DNA of 64,000 bases from Alteriqipengyuania lutimaris (GCF_003363135.1 NZ_QRBB01000001.1:434001-498000), one strand, 5' to 3'. Shown: positions 1-9,227, numbered from the stretch's first letter. The notes: generated by a model from the sequence alone, not told the origin. Translations and numbers: made by a program.

Positions 1-1
1 G

Positions 2-436
2 CGTGCCATGGGCCAGCTTCTTGCCGGGATCTACCAGGGCAAGTGGCACAGCAGCTATTCGCGCCAGGTGCTCATGAATGCCATGTCGGCCACGGTGACG
101 GGCAAGCGGCGCATGACCTCGGCCCTTCCGATGAGCGCGAACCTCGCGCACAAGACCGGCACGCTCAGCCGCACGGCAAGCGATATCGGCATTTTCTACA
201 CGCCCGACGGCCGCCCGATCGCCGCCGCGATCTATGTGACCGGGCAGAGCCCGTCGATGGCGGTCGAAAACGGCAACCGCTCGCAGAAGCTCGCCGCGCG
301 TGCCTCGCGAGACGAACGGATCGCATCGATCACCGGCGCGCTCTATCGCGGTTTCGGCCAGCGCGCGGTCAATGACGGCCGGATCGACGATGGGCGTGTG
401 TATGCCACCGCGAGCTACGGCGGCGGGCAGCAGTAA
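2..436 (+). CDS. Class A beta-lactamase-like serine hydrolase, C-terminal part
   Basis: This is the 3' end of a gene that begins before the window. The reading frame is open from base 2 and stops at 434-436. The visible part contains HKTGT (near base 150), which matches the KTG box of class A beta-lactamases and related penicillin-binding serine hydrolases. It is followed by a beta-strand-like stretch with TASDIGIFYTPDG, as in the fold's last strands. The catalytic SxxK and SDN motifs would lie upstream and cannot be checked. It could therefore be a real beta-lactamase or a penicillin-interacting homologue without that activity. A bidirectional terminator follows the stop. Confidence 0.7.
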   Translation, partial: RAMGQLLAGIYQGKWHSSYSRQVLMNAMSATVTGKRRMTSALPMSANLAHKTGTLSRTASDIGIFYTPDGRPIAAAIYVTGQSPSMAVENGNRSQKLAARASRDERIASITGALYRGFGQRAVNDGRIDDGRVYATASYGGGQQ

Positions 437-479
437 GCTTGCCCGACTGCAGCGCTCCGTTGCGGGCGCAGCCGGGATG

Positions 480-519
480 AAAAAAGGGCGGCGCCATGAT
501 GGCACCGCCCTTCTTTTTG
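480..519. terminator. Bidirectional intrinsic terminator
   Basis: An inverted repeat with arms GGGCGGCGCC and GGCACCGCCC (one mismatch) has a five-base loop. It is flanked by an A-tract on the left and a T-rich tract on the right, so it can terminate both the rightward hydrolase gene and the leftward lipoprotein gene. Confidence 0.75.
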
Positions 520-537
520 TCCCGAAGGAAGCGTGCC

Positions 538-810
538 TTAGTCGGCAGCGGCTTCGGCTTCGGTTTCGCCTTCGATGTCGGCTTCCGCTTCGGTAGCTTC
601 TTCTTCGGCTTCGGCGGTCGCGTCTTCGGCAGCGGCTTCGGTGTCCGCAGCGGCTTCTTCCATTTCGTCGCCCATGGCGTCGAGGTTGGCTTCGGTGTCG
701 GCTGCGGCGCCTTCGACGGTGTCTTCAGCGTTTTCTTCGGTGGTTTCCGAGCAAGCGGCGAGGCCCAGAGCGGAAACGGCGATTGCCGAAGCGAGAATGA
801 TCTTGCGCAT
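538..810 (-). CDS. Small acidic Ala/Glu-rich lipoprotein
   Basis: The predicted 90-residue protein starts MRKIILASAIAVSALGLAAC, a lipoprotein signal with the lipidated cysteine at residue 20. The mature part is almost entirely Ala, Glu, Asp and Thr in irregular heptad-like runs, suggesting an extended or helical acidic protein. The ATG at 810 was preferred over upstream in-frame starts because AAGGGA lies eight bases before it and the signal peptide begins there. It is transcribed away from polA and shares the terminator at 480-519 with the upstream hydrolase. The function is unknown; the low-complexity sequence makes any family assignment unsafe. Confidence 0.75.
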   Translation of the reverse strand: MRKIILASAIAVSALGLAACSETTEENAEDTVEGAAADTEANLDAMGDEMEEAAADTEAAAEDATAEAEEEATEAEADIEGETEAEAAAD

Positions 811-1022
811 GATTTTGATCCCTTTTCGAATTTGTCCTACCGCAACCAGGTGCGGCGGGATGAAACCCCCACCTGTGGGATGCTTCACGAGTCCCTAGAT
901 AATGGCAGGAATATGGCATGGCAAGGCCAAATTGGGCGGGATGACATCTTTTTGCCTTTTTGCTGCCTTTTTTCTGCGGACAAGCAGGCTGACGGGCCAT
1001 CGCGGCGCTGCTAGCAGAAACT

Positions 1023-3917
1023 ATGGCCGATAAGCAGCATCTCTACCTCGTCGATGGTTCCGCCTACATTTTTCGCGCATACCATCGCCTGCCCCCGCTG
1101 ACCAATCCGCAAGGAACGCCAGTCGGCGCGGTTTACGGCTACACCACCATGCTGTGGAAGCTGGCCGAGGACCTCGACAAGGCCGCCGGACCGACGCACC
1201 TCGCCGTGGTGCTCGACAAGTCGAGCTACAGCTTCCGCAACGAGATTTACGACCAGTACAAGGCCAACCGACCAGACCCGCCAGAGGATCTGGTTCCGCA
1301 GTTTCCGCTGATCCGCGACGCGACCCGTGCCTTCAGCCTGCCTCTGATCGAGGAACCCGATGTCGAGGCCGACGACATGATCGCCTCCTATGCCCGCGCG
1401 GCGACCCGCAAGGGCTGGGACGTGACCATCGTGTCCTCCGACAAGGACCTGATGCAGCTGATCGGCCAATGCGCCGATGACGAGGTCGAGGACGGCGTCG
1501 AGACGGGCGGCTGCATCGACATGCTCGACACCATGAAGAACGCGCGGATCGGGCCGGCGGAGGTCGAGGAAAAGTTCGGCGTCCCACCCGAGCTGGTGGG
1601 CGACGTGCTCGCCCTGATGGGCGATTCGGTCGACAATATTCCCGGCATCTACGGTGTCGGGCCGAAAACCGCGACCAAGCTGATCCAGGACCACGGATCG
1701 CTTACCGCCGCACTCGACGCGGCGGCGGAGATGAAGAAGTCCAAGCTGAAGGAGCGCCTGATCGAGCATCGCGGCGATGCCCAGCTCAGCCGTGTTCTCG
1801 TGACGCTGAAGGAAGACTGCGGGCTGCCGATCGCAATCGAGGATATGAAACTGTCCTCGATCCCGCCCGAGCCGCTCGCCGCATTCCTCACCGATCATGG
1901 CTTCACCAGTCTGCTGCGGCGGCTGGAAGGGGGTAACGGCGGACCGGGCCCCAAGACGCAGCTTCATCCCGCAAAGCCCCAGCACAAGGGTGAGGCACAT
2001 GCGCCTCAGGGCAATCGCCAGCCCCTGCCAGACATGCCCGCGGTGGACCGCAGCACCTACGAATGTGTCCGGACGATCGAGAGGCTGGAGCACTGGATCG
2101 AGAGGGCCTTCAAGGCACGGCTGGTGGCAGTCGATACCGAGACCAGCGATCTCGACTGCATGGTTTGCGACCTGGTCGGCATCAGCCTCGCCACCGGGCC
2201 GAACGAGGCGTGCTACATCCCGCTCGCCCATCTCAGCGTTGGCGAGGGCAGCGACGACATGTTTGCCGAGAAGCCCGAACAAATCCCGATGGACACCGCG
2301 CTCGGGGCGCTGAAGCCGCTGCTTGAAAGCGATGCGGTGCTAAAGATCGGTCAGAACGTGAAGTACGACGTCAATGTGCTGGCCCGCAACGGCATCGCGC
2401 TGGGACCGATCGACGATACCATGATCATCAGCTTCGCGCTCGACGCGGGCCGCTCGCAGGACGGGATCGGCGGCGGTCACGGGATGGACGAGCTGGCACA
2501 GCGCCACCTCGGCCATACCTGCCTGACCTTCAAGGAAATCTGCGGCACGGGGAAAAAGGCGATCCCCTTCGGCCATGTGCCACTGGACAAGGCGACCGAA
2601 TATGCCGCCGAGGATGCCGACGTGACCTGGCGGCTTCACGCGCACCTCAAGCCGCGACTGGCGCTGGAAGGCGGCACCAAGATCTACGAGCGCGTCGACC
2701 GCCCGCTGATCCCGGTGGTGGCGGATATGGAACGTCACGGCATCCGGGTCGATCGCGACCGCCTTGCCGGCCTGTCGACCCGCTTCGCGACCGAGATCGC
2801 GCGGCTCGAAGGCGAGATCCACGAGATCGCCGGGCAGGAATTCGCAGTCGGCAGCCCCAAGCAGCTGGGCGAGATCCTGTTCGAAAAAATGGGCTACAGG
2901 GGCGGCAAGAAAGGCAAGAGCGGCCAATATTCGACCGACCAGTCGGTGCTCGAGAAGCTCGACGCGACGGGTGCGCCGATTGCCACCAAGGTTCTGGAAT
3001 GGCGCCAGCTGGCCAAGCTCAAGTCGACCTATACCGATGCTCTGCAACAGGCGATCAATCCGAATACGGGCCGCGTGCATACGTCCTACAGCCTCGTCGG
3101 GGCGCAGACCGGGCGGCTCTCCAGCACCGATCCTAACCTGCAGAACATCCCCATCCGGACCGAAATCGGCCGCGAGATCCGCCAGGCCTTCGTCGCGGAA
3201 GAGGGCAACGTGCTGCTCGCCGCCGACTATTCGCAGATCGAGTTGCGGCTGGCGGCGCACATGGCGGACGTGGGCGCGCTGAAGGAAGCCTTCGCCGATG
3301 GCGAGGATATCCATGCCCGCACCGCGCGCGAAATGTTCGGCGAAGTCGATCGCGATACGCGCGCCCAGGCCAAGACGATCAATTTCGCGATCCTCTACGG
3401 CATCTCGCGCTGGGGCCTCGCCGGGCGGCTGGGCATCGAGTCGGACGAGGCGCAGGACCTGATCGACACCTATTTCGCGCGCTTCCCGGGCATCCAGCGC
3501 TATATCGTCAGCACGCTGGAGACCGTGCGCGAGCGTGGCTATTCGCAGACGCTGTTCGGGCGCAAGACGTGGTTCCCGCGGATCGGTTCGAAGAACCAGG
3601 CCGAACGGCAGGGGAGCGAGCGCGCGGCGATCAACGCGCCGATCCAGGGCACCAGCGCGGACATCATCAAGCGCGCGATGGCGCGGATGGGGCCCGCGCT
3701 GGCCGACGCGGGGCTGAACCCCGGCGCACCCGATGGCGTCCGCATGCTCCTGCAGGTGCACGACGAACTGGTGTTCGAACTGCCCAAAGGCCTCGTCGAG
3801 ACGGCCCGCCCGGTGATCGAGCGGGTGATGGCCGAGGCCGCAACCCCGGCCGTCGAACTGTCGGTCCCGCTGGGCATCGACATCGGCACCGGACCGAGCT
3901 GGGACGATGCGCATTGA
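1023..3917 (+). CDS. polA: DNA polymerase I
   Basis: The 964-residue protein carries all three Pol I domains: a 5' nuclease (about 1-300), a 3'-5' exonuclease (about 345-545) and the family A polymerase. The exonuclease looks active: DTETSD near 371, IGQNVKYDVN, and an exoIII-type Tyr/Asp in EYAAEDADVT are present. Polymerase motif A DYSQIELR is near 735, motif B KTINFAILYG near 784 and motif C VHDELVFE near 913. It performs gap filling and RNA primer removal. The downstream histidine kinase overlaps its stop codon, so the two are probably co-transcribed. Confidence 0.98.
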   Translation: MADKQHLYLVDGSAYIFRAYHRLPPLTNPQGTPVGAVYGYTTMLWKLAEDLDKAAGPTHLAVVLDKSSYSFRNEIYDQYKANRPDPPEDLVPQFPLIRDATRAFSLPLIEEPDVEADDMIASYARAATRKGWDVTIVSSDKDLMQLIGQCADDEVEDGVETGGCIDMLDTMKNARIGPAEVEEKFGVPPELVGDVLALMGDSVDNIPGIYGVGPKTATKLIQDHGSLTAALDAAAEMKKSKLKERLIEHRGDAQLSRVLVTLKEDCGLPIAIEDMKLSSIPPEPLAAFLTDHGFTSLLRRLEGGNGGPGPKTQLHPAKPQHKGEAHAPQGNRQPLPDMPAVDRSTYECVRTIERLEHWIERAFKARLVAVDTETSDLDCMVCDLVGISLATGPNEACYIPLAHLSVGEGSDDMFAEKPEQIPMDTALGALKPLLESDAVLKIGQNVKYDVNVLARNGIALGPIDDTMIISFALDAGRSQDGIGGGHGMDELAQRHLGHTCLTFKEICGTGKKAIPFGHVPLDKATEYAAEDADVTWRLHAHLKPRLALEGGTKIYERVDRPLIPVVADMERHGIRVDRDRLAGLSTRFATEIARLEGEIHEIAGQEFAVGSPKQLGEILFEKMGYRGGKKGKSGQYSTDQSVLEKLDATGAPIATKVLEWRQLAKLKSTYTDALQQAINPNTGRVHTSYSLVGAQTGRLSSTDPNLQNIPIRTEIGREIRQAFVAEEGNVLLAADYSQIELRLAAHMADVGALKEAFADGEDIHARTAREMFGEVDRDTRAQAKTINFAILYGISRWGLAGRLGIESDEAQDLIDTYFARFPGIQRYIVSTLETVRERGYSQTLFGRKTWFPRIGSKNQAERQGSERAAINAPIQGTSADIIKRAMARMGPALADAGLNPGAPDGVRMLLQVHDELVFELPKGLVETARPVIERVMAEAATPAVELSVPLGIDIGTGPSWDDAH

Positions 3918-5257
3918 GGGCTGAGGGAACACCGAGCCCTCGTCCGGCGCCCTTCCGCGCCTTCATCCGGCGCTGGTTCAACTGGCTGGTGCTGGCCGCA
4001 CTGGCAGGGGCGATCCTAGGCGCGGTGGCGCTGCTGCTGTCGACCGGCGCGGCCGAGCGTGCCGAGCGCGCGCAGGTCGAGCGGGCCAGCGAAGTCCTGC
4101 TGGACCTCGACCGGATCGAGCGCGCCGCATTGTCCGCAGAGAGTGCGCAGCGCGGCTATTTCATCACGCTCGACCAGCGCTACCTGGCTCCATACCGCAG
4201 CGCGCGGGCCATTGCCGAAGGCGGGCTCAAGGATTTGTCTGCGGAGCTGGGCGCAGACGCGAGCGAGGCCCAGCGCGCAGAATATTCGGCGATCGTCGGA
4301 GCGCTCGACGACAAATTCACCGAGCTCGACGAAACGATCGGACTGCTGGAAGAGGGCGACGTTCTCGACGCGCGTCGGCGCATTCTGGAAGGCGACGGCT
4401 TCGACGCGATGCAGCGGCTGACGGATGCGATCGACCGGCTGGCCACGATCGAGACCCGCCTGCTGGACCTGCAGAGCGACCGAGCCCAGGCCGCCGAGAA
4501 CCGCATCTTCCCTATCCTCGGCCTGCTGCTCCTGCTGCTGGTCGGCGCGATCGTTCTCGGCGCGATCCTCGTAGCTCGCGCAGCGCAGGCGGAGACCGAG
4601 GCGGCGCAGGCGCGCGAGCTGAAGGTCGCCCGCGACCGGGCGGACCTGCTGGCGCAGGAGCTCAACCACCGGGTCAAGAACCTGTTCGCGATGGTGCTGG
4701 CAATCATTCAGATGAGCGCGCGCGAAGCGAGCGACGTGGCCGCGTACAAGGAACGGATCAGCGCGCGGATCCACGCGCTGCTGACCGCGCACGAGGTAAC
4801 GCAGGGAACCGGCACGTCGGCGGATCGCCTCGTCCGCGAAGGCGGCGCATCGTTGCGCGCGCTGGTGGAAGCGACGGTCCAGCCGCACGTTTCCGAGGAC
4901 AAGCGGCTGGAACTCGATGGCGAGGATATCGCGATCGGTCGGGGGCAGGTCACCCCACTCGGCCTCGTCCTGCACGAACTGGCGACCAACGCGGTCAAAT
5001 ATGGCTGCTGGCAGGATAGCGGCCTCCTGACCGTGCGCTGGCGCCAACAGGGCGAGCTGCTGAACCTCGAATGGCAGGAGGATCGCGAGCCCCCCGACAA
5101 TCCGGAGGATGAGGATGCGGGGGCGCAGGGCGGCTTCGGCAGCACGATGATGATCGGTGCCGCACGGCAGCTGGGCGGCGAGATCGAGCGCACCTTCGGC
5201 CCGCGCGGCGTCACCGTGAGCATCGCCTTCCCGCCGCGCATCGATCTGCCGGAGTGA
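3914..5257 (+). CDS. CHASE3-domain sensor histidine kinase (HisKA_2/HWE type)
   Basis: The protein of about 447 residues has a transmembrane helix near 17-40, an extracytoplasmic CHASE3-like helical domain (about 45-190), and a second transmembrane helix (about 197-220). A dimerisation/phosphoacceptor region follows with ELNHRVKNLFAMV, whose His is near 252. The ATP-binding N-box is HELATNAVKYG near 354, followed by a GGFGSTMM glycine loop. This architecture is typical of alphaproteobacterial HWE/HisKA_2 kinases of the general stress response and light sensing. No partner regulator is adjacent. No ATG precedes the first helix in frame; TTG at 3914 overlaps the polA TGA and is the best start, with weak GGGA upstream. 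Confidence 0.88.
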   Translation: MRAEGTPSPRPAPFRAFIRRWFNWLVLAALAGAILGAVALLLSTGAAERAERAQVERASEVLLDLDRIERAALSAESAQRGYFITLDQRYLAPYRSARAIAEGGLKDLSAELGADASEAQRAEYSAIVGALDDKFTELDETIGLLEEGDVLDARRRILEGDGFDAMQRLTDAIDRLATIETRLLDLQSDRAQAAENRIFPILGLLLLLLVGAIVLGAILVARAAQAETEAAQARELKVARDRADLLAQELNHRVKNLFAMVLAIIQMSAREASDVAAYKERISARIHALLTAHEVTQGTGTSADRLVREGGASLRALVEATVQPHVSEDKRLELDGEDIAIGRGQVTPLGLVLHELATNAVKYGCWQDSGLLTVRWRQQGELLNLEWQEDREPPDNPEDEDAGAQGGFGSTMMIGAARQLGGEIERTFGPRGVTVSIAFPPRIDLPE

Positions 5258-5325
5258 TGGTGTGAGCCGGAGCAGCGACCGACCTCCGCTTGATCCGCGC
5301 ACGTGTGCGCAATAGTCCGCTACCG

Positions 5326-6414
5326 ATGATCCTTTCCTCAGCCAGCGACCTGTTCGATCCGGGCACTTGGTCCGTGCCCGTCGATTCGGTGCTGGTGGCC
5401 GCCGCCATTCTCGGCATTGCGGTCGCGATCGCATTGGTCGCGCACCGGATTGCCTTCGGCATGATCCGGCGGGCGACGGCGCATGGCCCCGGCAAGTACG
5501 GCCAGCCGATCTTCGATGCGGTCCGCGCGCCCTCGCGCTGGCTCGCCGTCGCCGTCGCGATTTCCGCTGCGGCGGAGCGGCTGCCCATGATCCGCCCCGT
5601 ATGGGACGCGCTTTCGCAATTCGTCGCGCCGGTCATCCTAGGCTGGCTGGCGCTGGAATTCGTGCGCGGCGCATCGATCGCGCACGAGCGACGGATGGAG
5701 ACCCGGCTCGATCCGATGCATATGCGCAGCCGCAAGACCCGGATCGAAATTTTTCGCCGTACGGCGTCGAGCCTGATCATCGTCATCACCCTCGCGCTGG
5801 TGCTGCTGAGCATTCCGGGCGTGCGGCAGGTCGGCGTCACGCTGATGGCCTCGGCGGGTCTTGCCGCGCTGGCCATCGGCGCCGCCGCGCAGCCTGCGCT
5901 CAAATCGCTGATCGCAGGAATCCAGATGGCGCTGACCGAACCGATCCGGCTCGGCGACATGGTCGTGGTCGACGGCGTGACGGGCCGGGTCGAGGAAATC
6001 CGCATGACCTTCGTCGTGGTCCGCGTGTGGGACGAGCGGGTGCTGGTGGTGCCGACGGGCAAGTTCTTCGAGGAAAGCTTCGAGAACTGGTCGCGCTCCG
6101 CCGACCGGCTGACCGGCGTGGTGATGCTCAACCTCGATCCGATCGCCGATGTCCCACCGATCCGGCAGGCGTTTCTCGACTTTCTTGCCGATCACCCGCT
6201 GTGGGATCGGCGCGATGCAGCGGCACTGGTGGTGGAGGCCCACCCCGAAAGCATTGCGCTCAGGCTGTCGATGACCGCCGCGAGCATCGGCGAGGCGTGG
6301 GACCTGCGCTGCGCGGTGCGCGAATACATGTTGCAATGGCTGCGCGAGAACCAGCCGGTCGCGCTGATCCGCCACCGGCTGGAGGTCGAGGCCGCGAACG
6401 AGCGCGCGGATTAG
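5326..6414 (+). CDS. MscS-family mechanosensitive channel
   Basis: The 362-residue membrane protein has about four hydrophobic helices followed by the MscS core. The pore-lining helix is rich in Gly/Ala (GLAALAIGAAAQPALKSLIAG), followed by the beta domain with IRLGDMVVVDGVTGRVEEI and VVPTGKFFEESFENWS. It likely opens under membrane tension to release solutes. The ATG at 5326 was chosen; a TTG at 5290 would add 12 residues without a better ribosome site. It follows the kinase gene by 68 bases on the same strand and may share its transcript. Two further MscS-type channels occur in this window. Confidence 0.9.
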   Translation: MILSSASDLFDPGTWSVPVDSVLVAAAILGIAVAIALVAHRIAFGMIRRATAHGPGKYGQPIFDAVRAPSRWLAVAVAISAAAERLPMIRPVWDALSQFVAPVILGWLALEFVRGASIAHERRMETRLDPMHMRSRKTRIEIFRRTASSLIIVITLALVLLSIPGVRQVGVTLMASAGLAALAIGAAAQPALKSLIAGIQMALTEPIRLGDMVVVDGVTGRVEEIRMTFVVVRVWDERVLVVPTGKFFEESFENWSRSADRLTGVVMLNLDPIADVPPIRQAFLDFLADHPLWDRRDAAALVVEAHPESIALRLSMTAASIGEAWDLRCAVREYMLQWLRENQPVALIRHRLEVEAANERAD

Positions 6415-6431
6415 GGGACCCTGTTACCGCG

Positions 6432-6456
6432 CGTTCGTCCTGAGCCTGTCGAAGCG
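6432..6456. repeat. REP-like short dispersed repeat
   Basis: The stretch containing TTCGTCCTGAGCCTGTCGAA lies between two convergent genes. It matches, from memory, the very common alphaproteobacterial repeat of the form TTCG...GAGC.TGTCGAA found between genes. TTCG and CGAA form the outer arms. It may serve as a 3'-end structure for the convergent channel and ATPase genes. Confidence 0.6.
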
Positions 6457-6472
6457 GGGAGCCAAGGCGATC

Positions 6473-8782
6473 CTAATCCCCGTGCTTCGAATCGCGCGTC
6501 GATTCGACCATGCCTTCGCTGATGAAGCCGATCGGCATGGGCTCTGCCGCACGCTTCTTCAGCTCGCCGCGCATCTTCTTGTACTCGGCCTCCATCTTCG
6601 ACGTCACCGAAGCGCGGCTGTCTTTCAGCGCCTCTGTAAAGTCGGCCATGGTGACCTCCTGCACGTCCGAGCCGGCGCGATGCAGCGCGACCAGGCCCGC
6701 GCGGCGGACCACGTCTTCCAGATCTGCGCCGGTGAACCGTTCGGTCTCGCCCGCCAGTTTCGACAGGCTTACGTCGTCGGCCAGCGGCATGTTGCCGGTA
6801 TGGATGCCGAGGATCTGCTCGCGCCCCTTGGCGTCGGGCGTGCCGACATAGACTAGCTCGTCGAACCGGCCGGGGCGAAGCAGCGCGGGATCGACCAGCG
6901 TCGGGCGGTTGGTCGCGCCGATGACGACGACCGACTGGAGTTCCTCCAGCCCGTCCATCTCGGCGAGGATCGTGTTCACGACACGGCCCGTCACCTGCGG
7001 TTCCATGCTGCCCGAGCCGCGCGCGGGAACCAGCGAATCGATCTCGTCGATGAAGATCACGCAAGGCGAAACCGCGCGTGCGCGGCGGAACATCTTGGCG
7101 ATCTGCTGCTCGCTCTCGCCGTACCATTTGGAGAGCAGGTCGCTCGACTTCATCGAGATGAAGTTCGCGTCCGCTTCCTTGGCGACGGCCTTGGCCAGCT
7201 GCGTCTTGCCGGTTCCGGGCGGGCCGTAGAGCAGGAAGCCCTTGGCCGCACGAATGCCGAGCCGATGGAATGCGTCCCGATTCTTGATCGGGAGTTCGAT
7301 CCCTTCCTTCAGCTTCTCGATCGCGTCGTCGATACCGCCCAGATCGTCCCAGCCGACATCGGGCACCTGGACCATCACTTCGCGCATCGCCGAAGGTTGC
7401 ACACGCTTGAGTGCTGAAAGGAAATCGTCGCGGCCGACGTGCAGGTTCTCCAGCACTTCGGTCGGGATCGTCTGCGCGTCGAGGTCGATCTGCGGCATGA
7501 TCCGGCGGACCGCGTCGATTGCGGCTTCGCGCGCCAGCGCGGCGATATCCGCACCGACGAAGCCGTGCGTGACCTTAGCCAGTTCCTTGAGATCGACGCC
7601 CTCGCCCAGCGGCATGCCGCGAGTGTGGATGGCGAGGATTTCGCGCCGTCCGCTCTCGTCGGGCACTCCGATCACGATCTCGCGGTCGAACCGACCGGGC
7701 CGGCGCAGCGCCTCGTCGATCGCGTCGGGGCGGTTGGTCGCCGCGATGACCACGATGTTGGCACGCGATTCGAGCCCGTCCATCAGCGTCAGCAATTGGG
7801 CGACCAGCCGCTTCTCCGCTTCGCCGGGCACCGAATCGCGCTTGGGCGCGATCGAATCGATCTCGTCGATGAAGATGATCGCAGGCGCGTTCTGATTCGC
7901 ATTGTCGAACACCTCGCGCAGCCGCTTTTCCGATTCGCCGTAGCCCGAACCCATGATCTCAGGGCCATTGATGGCGAAGAACTCGGCATCGCTTTCATTG
8001 GCGACGGCCTGCGCAAGGCGCGTCTTGCCGGTTCCGGGCGGGCCGTGGAGCAGCACGCCTTTGGGCGGATCGACGCCGAGGCGGGTGAAGAGTTCGGGAT
8101 AGCGCAGCGGCAGCTCGACCATCTCGCGCAGCTGCTGAATCGTCTCCGAAATGCCGCCGACATCGTCGTAGTTCACGACCGAGCGCCCGGCCTTGGGTTC
8201 CTCGAAATCGGGCCGCAGCTCGATCTCGGTGTTCTCGTCGATATGGACGATGCCCTTGGGCGCGGTGCTGATGACGCGCAGGCGGATCTGGGTGAGCGCG
8301 TAGGCGGGCGCGTTGAACATGCGCTGCACTTCGGCGGGCATGTTCTGGACCGGCTGCTGGCCGGTGGTGGCGACCAGATCGCCTGCGGTGATCGGCTTAC
8401 GGAAGAAATTGCGCTTCAATGCCTGCGTCGGCCCCTGCAACCGCATCTCGCGGCTCGCGGGCGCGAAGACGACGCGGGTCGCGGGGCGCGACTGCGCGAC
8501 CTCGATCTTCACATGCTCGCCCGAGCCGACTTCGGCGTTGGCGCGCTGGAGGCCGTCGAGGCGCACGACCGAGAGCGCCTGGTCCTCGTCGTAGGCGGCC
8601 ATGGCGATGGCGGCGGTGGCGCGCTTGCCCGATAGCTGGACGACGTCGCCCTCGGTCACGCCGAGCGCCTGCATCGCGCTGCGCGGAAGGCGGGCGACGC
8701 CTCGGCCGCTTTCTTCCTGTCGTGCCGCCGCCACCTGCAGGCGCACGGTCTTCTCTTCGGTTGCGGCTTCGCTGTCGGCCAT
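6473..8782 (-). CDS. CDC48/p97 (VCP/VAT)-type double AAA+ ATPase
   Basis: The 769-residue protein has the full archaeal/eukaryotic CDC48 layout. An N-terminal double-psi-barrel plus CDC48_2 region (about 1-190) is followed by D1 with Walker A GPPGTGKT near 246 and Walker B IIFIDEID near 301. D2 has Walker A near 519 and Walker B VIFIDEID near 575. Arginine-finger/sensor segments ATNRPDAIDEALRRPGRFD and ATNRPTLVDPALLRPGRFD are present in both rings. The family extracts and unfolds proteins from complexes. In bacteria it occurs sporadically and its substrates are unknown. The C-terminus has a KKR-rich tail and no obvious proteasome-type tip. It is transcribed alone. Confidence 0.95.
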   Translation of the reverse strand: MADSEAATEEKTVRLQVAAARQEESGRGVARLPRSAMQALGVTEGDVVQLSGKRATAAIAMAAYDEDQALSVVRLDGLQRANAEVGSGEHVKIEVAQSRPATRVVFAPASREMRLQGPTQALKRNFFRKPITAGDLVATTGQQPVQNMPAEVQRMFNAPAYALTQIRLRVISTAPKGIVHIDENTEIELRPDFEEPKAGRSVVNYDDVGGISETIQQLREMVELPLRYPELFTRLGVDPPKGVLLHGPPGTGKTRLAQAVANESDAEFFAINGPEIMGSGYGESEKRLREVFDNANQNAPAIIFIDEIDSIAPKRDSVPGEAEKRLVAQLLTLMDGLESRANIVVIAATNRPDAIDEALRRPGRFDREIVIGVPDESGRREILAIHTRGMPLGEGVDLKELAKVTHGFVGADIAALAREAAIDAVRRIMPQIDLDAQTIPTEVLENLHVGRDDFLSALKRVQPSAMREVMVQVPDVGWDDLGGIDDAIEKLKEGIELPIKNRDAFHRLGIRAAKGFLLYGPPGTGKTQLAKAVAKEADANFISMKSSDLLSKWYGESEQQIAKMFRRARAVSPCVIFIDEIDSLVPARGSGSMEPQVTGRVVNTILAEMDGLEELQSVVVIGATNRPTLVDPALLRPGRFDELVYVGTPDAKGREQILGIHTGNMPLADDVSLSKLAGETERFTGADLEDVVRRAGLVALHRAGSDVQEVTMADFTEALKDSRASVTSKMEAEYKKMRGELKKRAAEPMPIGFISEGMVESTRDSKHGD

Positions 8783-8933
8783 GATGTGCGCTGTCTCCCA
8801 TTGGTCCGCGACACGATATCGGGTGCGCGGGCGTGGCGGCCTAGATAGGGCGCCTGCGCCGATTTCAAATGTCCCTTATGGAATGGGCGAAACGCCGGGA
8901 AGGTCCGCCCGCGAACGCATGCGATTCGCGTGG

Positions 8934-8969
8934 ACAAGAAAAAACCCGGCTGAGCGAACCCAGCCGGGT
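8934..8969 (-). terminator. Intrinsic terminator, leftward
   Basis: Arms ACCCGGCTG (8944-8952) and CAGCCGGGT (8961-8969) pair perfectly around an eight-base loop. On the minus strand the stem is followed by TTTTTTCTTG, a good U-tract. There is no matching U-tract for rightward transcription. Confidence 0.75.
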
Positions 8970-9010
8970 ATGAAGTTTGGGAGAGGATGCCTGAAAGGCC
9001 TCATTGTTGT
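8934..9010 (-). ncRNA. Candidate small RNA ending at an orphan terminator
   Basis: On the minus strand a hairpin (GCCT-TTC-AGGC inside GAG/CTC arms, about 8983-9002) is followed by an unpaired C-rich CCTCTCCC stretch. After that comes a 9-bp GC terminator stem and TTTTTTCTTG. No protein gene lies upstream on this strand to use the terminator, and it stops about 150 bases before the ATPase start. A hairpin, a C-rich anti-Shine-Dalgarno-like loop and a terminator are the usual layout of alphaproteobacterial trans-acting small RNAs. The 5' end is a guess, and no promoter was recognised. Confidence 0.4.
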
Positions 9011-9227
9011 GGCGCAACATCGATTCGTTCGCAAGTGCGAAAAGAACATTGGTAGTTGCGAAATTTGCAACTCATGGGTTTCATCGGATTTGCGCCATTG
9101 ATACCGCTAACAGCTCCATCGAACATTGCTGCAACGCAGCATTACGTAGCGGTCGTTCGGGATGACAAGCCCGTGGCAAATCCCTAAACCTGCGTCCAAT
9201 CCTCCCACTGCGATCCTCCGGAGAACC

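Larger units (their letters stand above)
8783..9227. other. Divergent intergenic region without a protein gene
   Basis: These 445 bases separate the leftward CDC48-type ATPase from rightward scoA, so promoters for both should lie here. The only clear structure is an intrinsic terminator at 8934-8969 pointing left, with a second hairpin just upstream of it, described as a candidate small RNA. The rest is AT-richer than its surroundings, and I see no convincing promoter box or coding frame. Confidence 0.6.

Noticed and set aside
538..760. Repetitive GCTTCGGC tracts as a DNA repeat
   Set aside because: They are the codons of the Ala/Glu-rich lipoprotein and are irregular in length.
2340..3932. 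530-codon frame antisense to polA
   Set aside because: polA is unambiguous on the plus strand, and the antisense translation shows no family.
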